From assembly GCA_030015575.1 (NCBI GenBank), contig CM057338.1:832714353-832778352 (forward strand): 64,000 nt of DNA, read 5' to 3'. Numbering within the stretch: the first letter of the stretch is position 1; the number at the start of each line of letters is the position of its first letter. The translations under genes and the position numbers were made by a program. The stretch is from Agapanthus africanus. Taxonomy: Eukaryota > Streptophyta > Magnoliopsida > Asparagales > Amaryllidaceae. Positions 57,164 through 64,000 of the stretch are shown here, in pieces. A model generated the notes under the pieces. That model was not told the origin of the DNA. It made no database searches and worked only from the letters and a program-made list of their open reading frames with translations.

Positions 57164-59410
57164 GTGATAACACTGTCAGAAGAAGAGCCTCAGAATACGG
57201 ATGACCTCCTCTGGTGCTTCGAAAATAATGATGACGAGCTAATCTCAGAGTTTCCACCGGCGCCAAAAGAGCTGGAAGATGGAATACATACTACCGCAGA
57301 TAACCTCAAGAAAATTGATTTGGGGACGGCAAGTGACCCGCGGCCGACGTTCGTCAGTGAGCTGCTGTCTGAAGAAAGGGTGGCTACGCTAAAGGACGTG
57401 CTCATGCAGCATAGAGACTGCTTCGCATGGAACTATCCAGAGATGCCGGGACTCGATCCAGAGATTGTTGTCCACAGATTAGCGATTTCTCCAGACGTTA
57501 AACCGATCAAACAAGCGCTGAGAAGAATGCGGCTCGAGCTTGAAATGAGTATCAACGCTGAGGTCAAGAAGCTAATCGACTCCGGCTTCATCCAAGAGAT
57601 TTAATACCCTGACTGGATTGCCAACATCATCCCGGTGATGAAGAAAAATGGGACGGTGCGCATATGTATGGACTTTCGGGATCTCAATAAAGCCTGCCCG
57701 AAGGACGACTTCTCAGTACCAGTCACTGAGCTGATGATAGATAACACATCCACTCACGAAGTCTTCTCCTTCATGGATGGCTCATCAGGATACAATCAGA
57801 TAAAGATGCATCCTGAGGACCAGAAGCATACTGCTTTTCGGACCCCGTTGGGCAAATTTTGCTACAAGGTGATGCCTTTCGGTCTAAAGAACGCTGGTGC
57901 CACTTATCAGAGGGCCATGACGAAGATTTTCGACGACCTCATACATGAAATCGTCGAATGCTATATCAACGACCTCGTGGTTAAAAGCAAATCATACGAG
58001 GAACATTTAGAGTATCTGAAGATCGTGTTTCAGCGCCTTCGGCAATACAACTTGAAGATGAACCCTCTCAAATGCGCGTTCGGAGTTTCCTCAGGTAAGT
58101 TCCTAGGATTCATCGTCCGGCACCGAGGTATCGAGATAGATCCGTCAAAGATCAAGGCGATTATGGAAATGCCTCGGCCAAGAACTCTCAAGCAACTGCG
58201 GTCTTTCCAAGGGAAGCTCGCGTATATCTGGCGATTTATAGCCAATCTCTCCGGCAAGTGCCGCCCCTACAGTCACTTAATGAAGAAGGGAACTCCGTTC
58301 ATTTGGGACCACAAATGCCAAAGCGCACTGGACGAAATCAAGCAATATCTACAGAATCCCCCAGTGCTGGCCGCTCCCGTTAAAGGAAAACCTCTCGTCC
58401 TGTACACAACAGCCCTCGAAGGTTCTTTAAGCGCGCTGTGGGCACAAGAGAACGACCAAAGGAAAGAGAAAGCCCTTTATTATCTAAGTCGAGTTCTCCT
58501 GGGGACAGAAAGCAATTACTCTCCCATTGAAAAACACTGCCTGGCGTTGATCTTCGCAATAACGAAGCTCAGGCACTACGCGTTGGCACATGAGGTTCAT
58601 CTCATATCAAAGGTAGATCCTCTCAAATATTTGACGTCAAAGGCCATATTGACGGGGCGGCTCGCTAAATGGGCTCTGCTCTTGATGGAGTTCTCGGTAA
58701 CTTATCATCCCCTCAAGGCAGTGAAAGGCCAGGCCATCGCCGATTTTCTCGCTGAGCATCCGATACCCGCTGACTCTCCCTTGAACTGCGAATTGCCGGA
58801 CGAACACGCGTTTGACACGATCGACGAAGAGAGAAGAGATAATGATACCCGCTGGGAACTTTACTTCGATGGAGCATCTTCCATGAAAAAGCGCAAACAA
58901 AGCACCCCCATAATCAAATCAGGGGTATGTCTCATCTTCGTGACTCCACAAGGAGGGATAATGCACTTTGCCTTCTTCCTAACAGAGCCGAGGACAAACA
59001 ATGAAACCGAGTATGAAGGTTTGATAGCAGGTCTCGAGATCGCCATCGACATGGGAATTGAAAACCTTCTCATATACGGAGACTCCCAACTGGTCGTTAG
59101 TCAAGTAAACGGTGACTATCAAACGTGCAAGCCAGAGTTGGTGAAATATGGCGAGAGAGTGCAGCAACCGCTGACTCAAATTCCTTCCTACACCTTGGAA
59201 AGTATACCGCGTGCAGAAAATAGTAAGGCGGATGCATTAGCCAAGCTCGCCAAAGAACTGGCTGACGAGAACCTCGATGACGTAAGGATCGTTGTGCAGA
59301 GTAGTCGGGTTCTTGCACCGGCGGAAATATCTCCGGAGTCGTCCAAAGAAAAGGGAGCGACCGAGCAAATAGCTCTGCAAATAAAAGACCAGGAAAAGGC
59401 TGAGGATTGA
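57164..59410 (+). pseudogene. E5 reverse transcriptase and two RNase H domains
   Basis: One frame throughout. Entry block CFAWNYPEMPGLDPEIVVHRL; a TAA at 57602 sits where CAA is expected (before YPDWIANIIPVMKKNG). RT blocks follow: ICMDFRDLNKACPKDDFSVP, FSFMDGSSGYNQIKMHPED, FRTPLGKFCYKVMPFGLKNAGATYQRAM. The catalytic motif reads YIND (57962-57973) instead of YVDD, a G-to-A change that removes one catalytic Asp. The first RNase H (PLVLYTTALEGSL...EKHCLALIFAITKLRHY) lacks the first Asp, as is usual in this lineage. The second, archaeal-type RNase H keeps all four acids (YFDGASS, ETEYEGL, YGDSQLV, KADALAKLA). Stop TGA at 59408, where Trp is expected. Confidence 0.9.
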
Positions 59411-60658
59411 AGAGAAGTCTTTATAGACTACTTCAAATCCCGTCGAACACCCAAAAATGCATCCTCAAGGTATCAGCTCATGAAACGAGCTCTGTCTTTC
59501 GCCTCTGTTAATGATACTCTGTACAAGAAATCATTTGATTCTCTATGGCTAAAATGCCTGGGACCTGAAGAGGCAAAAAGAGTCGTCCAAGAAACTCATG
59601 ACAGACTCTGCGGTTCTCACCAAGCCGGGCCGAAAATAAAGTTGAAGATCAAAAGGATGGGCTACTATTGGCCCACGATGATTCAGGACTGCCTTGAGTA
59701 TGCGAAGCAATGCCACTCGTGCCAGATCCATGGGGACTTTATCCACCAGCATCCGAATCCACTACATCCGACAGTGGCTAGCTGGCCGTTCGAAATGTGG
59801 GGAACTGACATAATCGGCCCCATCGAACCAGCATCGTCCAGAGGACATCGATTCATTTTGGCGACAACTGATTACTTCTCCAAATGGGCAGAAGCAGTAC
59901 CGCTAAGGGAAATAAAGACGGAGAATATCCTCCATTTTTTCAAAACACACGCCATTTATCAGTTTTGAACTCCGCGACGGATCATCTCCGATAACGAGCC
60001 AGCCTACAGAAGCTACAAGATCAGCAGCTTCGCACAACAGCATAACATAGACTGGAGATACTCTTCAGTCTATAATCCTCGAGCTAACGGTCTAGCTGAG
60101 GCTTTCAACAAGACCTTGACGAAGATCGTGAAAAAGACGGTGTCTCAAAATAAGAAGGACTGGCATGAGAGACTGCATGAACCTCTCTGGGCGTATTGGA
60201 CTACGTTCAAAACGGCCATGAGCACAACGCCGTACGCATTGGTATTCGGTATGGAAGCGGTACTCCCCCTCGAGATAGAGTTACCCTCTCTGCGACTGGC
60301 AGTTCACTACGAGCTAACAGACGAAGAAAATGCTCACCTTCGACTTGAGGAGCTCGATGCCCTTGATGAAACCCGGCTCATGGCGCAGCAAAATCTGGAG
60401 GCCTATAAAGCAAAGATGACGCGCTCATATAAAAAATTGACTAGGCCGAGAACGTTCCACCAAGGTGAACTCGTGCTTGTAGTTAAAAGACCTATGATCC
60501 CCAATCGTGCCAAGCGGGGGAAATTCGAGCCGAACTATGAAGGCCCGTATATCATAGAAAAAGTCTACCAGGGTGGAGCATATCTACTCATGGACATGCA
60601 TGGTGAAAGACCTTTCAGGCCAATAAACGGTCGCTTCTTAAAAAAATACTACGCTTGA
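59411..60658 (+). pseudogene. E5 integrase
   Basis: Same frame as RT. Zinc-binding region HDRLCGSH...CHSCQIHG; catalytic D at MWGTDIIGPIEP; a TGA at 59966 where Gly is expected; then D at RIISDNEPAY and E at NPRANGLAEAFNKTL. The C-terminal half (60116-60658) is open, with YALVFGMEAVLPLEIELPS and the GPY/F-like module (FEPNYEGPYIIEKVYQGGAYLL), ending NGRFLKKYYA, the normal C-terminus of this family. Only the stops disable it. Confidence 0.9.
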
Positions 60659-61051
60659 TGAGTCACGGCCTAGGTCAACGATAGATGACGACTCCTATGT
60701 CCGCTCGCTATCTTCCTAAGCCTAAACTCTGTAAGTAGTAGCCGGCTTCCTAATGTCGGACTGAAATGTTCTTAAACTAACGACGGACCGAAACGTCCTT
60801 AAACTAATAATAGACCACTATGTCCTAAAATTAGCTGTTGACCGAGACATCGATAAACTACTGTGGATTGCAGCATCTCAAGGCTGACACAAAAATAAAG
60901 AAGAATAAAAGAATAAAAAAAAGAAAAAAAACGGTATGTCCATAAGCAAAATGAGCACGGATGAAAACCCAAAAGGGCTCCGTGAGTAAAAACAGCAGGG
61001 CTACCGGCGAGCTTGTGAAAACCCGAAAGGGCGCAACCTCGTTACAAGACA

Positions 61052-61223
61052 CTTGCAAGGTCCTCTCGACCTTGTAAGGAGAAACCACCTGCGTGAGATC
61101 CTTACGACTCATGAGGGAGCAACACACTTAGGGATCCCCACGATTCCTAAGGAGAAATTACACTTACGAGATCCTCACGACTCGTAAGGAGAACCCACTT
61201 ATGAGACCCTCACGGCTCATAAG
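61052..61223 (+). repeat. Five-hairpin cassette, copy 1
   Basis: Five consecutive stem-loops with near-constant loops (consensus ATCCTCACGA) and different stems: CTTGCAAGG/CCTTGTAAG (61052), CGTGAG/CTCATG (61092), CTTAGGGAT/ATTCCTAAG (61127), CTTACGAG/CTCGTAAG (61163), CTTATGAG/CTCATAAG (61198). They are separated by GGAGAA-type linkers. Confidence 0.85.
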
Positions 61224-61400
61224 ATTCAAAAGTCTTAAGCCACAGGGATCTGAACCTGTTCTTAAGCGGCCACCACAACCTCCAATTCTGCCCTACAAGC
61301 GGCTCAATGCTGACCCTTGTATACAATCCACGGGCGCGAATAAACATTTCCCTAACAAAGTCCCATCCGTGACTAGGGATATGTTTGCACGGTGAACCCC

Positions 61401-61571
61401 CTTGTAAGCCCTCTCGACTTATAAGGAGAAAGCACTCTTGTAAGATCTTTACGACTTATAAGAGATCATGCACTTAGGAATCCTCACGATTCCTAGGGAG
61501 AAAATACACCTACGAGATCCTCACGACCAGTAGGGAGAAACACCTTTATGAGACCCTTACGGCTCATGAAG
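61401..61571 (+). repeat. Five-hairpin cassette, copy 2
   Basis: Same order and spacing as copy 1: CTTGTAAG/CTTATAAG (61401), CTTGTAAG/CTTATAAG (61437), CTTAGGAAT/ATTCCTAGG (61473), CCTACGAG/CCAGTAGG (61509, two mismatches), CTTTATGAG/CTCATGAAG (61544). Loops are again CCTCACGA-like. Confidence 0.85.
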
Positions 61572-61739
61572 TCAAAAGCCTTAGTCGACAGGATCTTAAC
61601 CCTGTTTACTAAGCCACCTTTGTTCGTCATCGACAGAGGCAAATGATGATTCGCTCCTGGTAATATCCCAGTTGTAGCGGTTCTGATGCCGAAATCAGGG
61701 TCTAATTCCAAGCTTGCAGAAAAAAAGCTAGCGAGTTAC

Positions 61740-61945
61740 ACATGCATACGAAACAGCCGAAATGATGGGGCAACTTGCAAACAAAATCAGCAAGTAAAAA
61801 TATATGCATGCGAATAGCCGAAATGATTGGGCAACTCGCAATAAAAAGCAGCGAGTAAAATAAAACAAATAGCCGAAATGATTGGGCACCGCGAAAAATA
61901 AGCGAAATGATTGGGCAATCGCGACCTTCGCGAAATAAAAGCTGA
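61740..61945 (+). repeat. GCCGAAATGATTGGGCA tandem repeat
   Basis: About five units with spacers that form small hairpins: ACTTGC...GCAAGT in one unit and ACTCGC...GCGAGT in the next, so arms change together. No coding function. Confidence 0.75.
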
Positions 61946-62239
61946 AATAATAGAGCATTGAGGAAAGAAATAAAAAAAATTTATGCCCTACAGGTGATAT
62001 CACATCAATCCCTATATACAATCCAGGGGCACAAACAAAGAGAGAATCACACCTTTCCTCCCCAGGCTTCATCAGAAGAAGAAGCCAAATCTCAACGGTT
62101 CACAGATAGCCTGGAGATCATCTCAACATTCGTCTCATTACAACAGACACAACATCAAACAAAGCGGAACCGCGGCAATTCCCAGTTCCATGACTCGGTG
62201 GTGTGCAGATAACCGAGAGTCAAACCCCGACTCCGTGAA

Positions 62240-63660
62240 ATGCGGATAAAGTCAACCCTTCCTGGTTACGTGGAACGCGGTTATGTCAATTCTGACCCCG
62301 TGGGAAGCATCCAGAGTAGAGCCTGGTCCTCACAGAACACGGCTATGACCCCCTGGGAAGTATCCAGAGCAAATTCCTGGTCACGTGGAACGCGGATTAT
62401 GTCAATCCTGACCCCGTGGAAACGTCCAGAGCGGAGCCTGGTCTTCGCAGAACACGGCTATGACCCCGTGGGAACCATCCAGAGCAAAATTCCTGGTCAC
62501 ATGGAACACGGCCTATGTCAATCCTGACCCCGTGGGAAACGTCCAGAGCGGAGCCTGGTCCTCGCAGAACACGGCTATGACCCCGTGGGAAGCATCCAGA
62601 GAAAATTCCTGGTCACGTGGAATGCAGCTTATGTCAATCCTGACCCCGTGGGAAACATCCAGAGCGGAGCCTGGTCCTCGCAGAACACGGCTATGACCCC
62701 GTGGGAAGCATCCAGAGCAAAATTCCTGGTTACGTGAAACGCGGCTTATGTCAATCCTGACCCCGTGGGAAATATCCAGAGCGGAGCCTGGTCCTCTCAG
62801 AACACGGCTATGACCCCGTGGGAAGCATCCAGAGCAAAATTCCTGGTCATGTGGAACACAGCCTATGTCAATCCTGACCCCATGGGAAACGTCCAGAGTG
62901 GAGCCTGGTCCTCGTAGAACACGGCTATGACCCCGTGGGAAGCATCCAGAGAAAATTCCTGATCACGTGGAACGCGGTTTATGTCAATCCTGACCCCGTG
63001 GGAAACATCCAGAGAGAAGCCTGGCCCTGGCAAAACACGGCTATGACCCCGTGGGAAGTATCCAGAGCAAAATTCCTGTTCACGTGGAACACGACCTATG
63101 TCAATTCTGATCCCGTGGGAAACGTTCAGAGCGGAGCCTGGTCCTCGCAGAACATGGCTATGACCCCGTGGGAAGCATCCAAAGCAAAATTCCTGGTCAC
63201 GTGGAACGCGGCTTATATCAATCCTGACCCCGTGGGAAACGTCCAGAGTGGATCCTGGTCCTCGCAAAACATGGCTATGACCCCGTGGGAAGCATCAAGA
63301 GTGGAGCCTGGTCTTCGCAGAATACGGCTATGACCCCGTGGGAAGCATCCAGAGCAAAATTCCTGGTCACGTGGAACGCGGCTTATGTCAATCCTGATCC
63401 CGTGGGAAACGTCCAGAGCGGAGCCTAGTCCTCGCAGAACACGGCTATGACCCCGTGGGAAACATCCAGAGCAAAATTCTTGGTCACGTGGAACACGGCC
63501 TATGTCAATCCTGACCCCGTGGGAAACGTCCAGAGCGGATCCCGGTTCTCCCAGAACACGGCTATGTCAACCCGACCCCGTGGGAAGCATCCAGAGCGGA
63601 GCCTGGTCCTCACACGGCCATATCAAACCGACCCCGTGGGAAGCATCCAGAGCAACTCCT
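62240..63660 (+). repeat. 117-bp dimeric minisatellite in the E5 3' UTR
   Basis: About eleven units with steps of 115-117 bp, measured at CTATGACCCC (62343, 62458, 62575, 62691, 62808, 62925, 63041, 63158, 63275, 63445). Each unit has two related halves: about 64 bp with CATCCAGAGCAAAATTCCTGG and about 53 bp with GTCCAGAGCGGAGCCTGG, both opening with GACCCCGTGGGAA. One 53-bp step (63275 to 63328) shows loss of a single half-unit. Long ORFs across it on both strands are repeat artefacts. Confidence 0.9.
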
Positions 63661-63699
63661 GACTCCGTGAAATGCGGATAATGGTAACCTCACCCATCA

Positions 63700-63870
63700 C
63701 TTGCGGGTCCTCACGACTCATAAGGGAGCAAATTCTCTTGTGAGATCCTTATGACTTTTAAGAGAAAACACACTTAGGAATCCTCACGATTCTTAAGAAG
63801 AAATAACACCTACGGGATCCTCTCGACCTGTAGGGAGAATTTTTTTTATGAGACCCTCACGGCTCATAAA
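63700..63870 (+). repeat. Five-hairpin cassette, copy 3
   Basis: Same order again after the 117-bp array: CTTGCGGG/CTCATAAG (63700, weak), CTTGTGAG/CTTTTAAG (63737, one mismatch), CTTAGGAAT/ATTCTTAAG (63773), CCTACGGG/CCTGTAGG (63809), TTTATGAG/CTCATAAA (63845). It is followed by a TCTTAGG...ATCTTAACCCTG...CCTAAGCC tail, as after the other copies. Confidence 0.85.
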
Positions 63871-64000
63871 GTTGAAAAGTCTTAGGAGGTGGATCTTAAC
63901 CCTGAATCCTAAGCCATCGTTGTCCTGCAAAGAAATCGAAATAGACTATCCACAGAATACACTTACTAAAAGGGACACACCATCATGAAGAAAAATATGT

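Larger units (their letters stand above)
60659..64000 (+). other. E5 3' untranslated region, repeat-rich, runs off the window
   Basis: No coding content. In order: LTR-type 27-bp repeats (60755-60870), hairpin cassettes (61052-61223, 61401-61571), GCCGAAATGATTGGGCA repeats (61740-61945), the 117-bp array (62240-63660), a third hairpin cassette (63700-63870). TATACAATCCA(C/G)GGGC blocks at about 61320 and 62020 also occur in the LTR near 36280. No polypurine tract or 3' LTR is reached. Confidence 0.75.

Noticed and set aside
62863-63333. Long ORFs on both strands across the 117-bp array
   Set aside because: They exist because the repeat unit length is divisible by three and lacks stops. The protein is a pure repeat of DNA units in several frames at once.
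61052-63870. Could the hairpin cassettes be a CRISPR array?
   Set aside because: Repeats are short hairpins with constant loops, not constant repeats with unique spacers, and the context is a plant retrotransposon without cas genes.

Overview
The window is a heterochromatin-like stretch of a plant nuclear genome made almost entirely of nested LTR retrotransposons. Plant origin follows from the element types: Copia elements primed by initiator-Met tRNA, and Ty3/Gypsy elements of the plant Tat-like group, with an extra archaeal-type RNase H, an antisense extra ORF, and tandem repeats in the 3' UTR. I found no convincing host gene. The species cannot be named from this sequence.

Layout. (E1) 1-5381, minus strand: the 5' part of a Tat-like Gypsy element, with its 5' LTR at 4628-5381. 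It is split by S1 (1078-3915), a solo LTR with a perfect 5-bp target duplication. 5382-7340 is AT-rich intergenic DNA. (E2) 7341-8712 is the repeat-rich 3' end of another Gypsy element. Its LTR starts at 8713, stops at 9221 and resumes at 27718. (E3) 9222-27717 is a Copia insertion in that LTR, arranged LTR-body-LTR-body-LTR with an exact 8149-bp period and one outer TSD (CTTTC). 28101-30087 is intergenic. (E4) 30088-33507 is the 3' end of a second minus-strand Tat-like element related to E1: 3' LTR, polypurine tract and a decayed antisense ORF with its own TATA box and two introns. (E5) 33508 to beyond the right edge is a plus-strand Tat-like Gypsy element inserted in E4: a 3.1-kb LTR, an extra ORF, gag, protease, RT, two RNase H domains, integrase and a long repetitive 3' UTR. 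E5 is itself split by S2 (37875-42434, a 4.56-kb solo LTR with TSD CTCAG) and E6 (45437-55530, a second Copia element related to E3).

How it fits together. Insertion order from nesting is E4, then E5, then S2 and E6; separately E1 then S1, and E2 then E3. E3 is very young: its three LTRs are nearly identical and the first pol copy is almost intact. E6 is odd, because its LTRs differ by only about 2% by eye while its pol is unreadable. It was probably mobilised in trans by an E3-like relative. Neither E3 nor E6 has a recognisable gag ORF. In its place each has a 2.3-2.7 kb leader of repeated stem-loops, and several of these keep their pairing between the two families although the sequence differs.

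The most unusual signal is structural. E5's LTR and 3' UTR, and the E3/E6 leaders, contain many short hairpins in which one part (loop or tip) is constant while the arms change and stay complementary. The clearest case is a cassette of five hairpins in E5's 3' UTR, present three times (61052-61223, 61401-61571, 63700-63870). E5's LTR also carries about a dozen paired CACGTG motifs at a fixed 4-bp spacing. All statements are by eye; no alignment, folding or database search was run.
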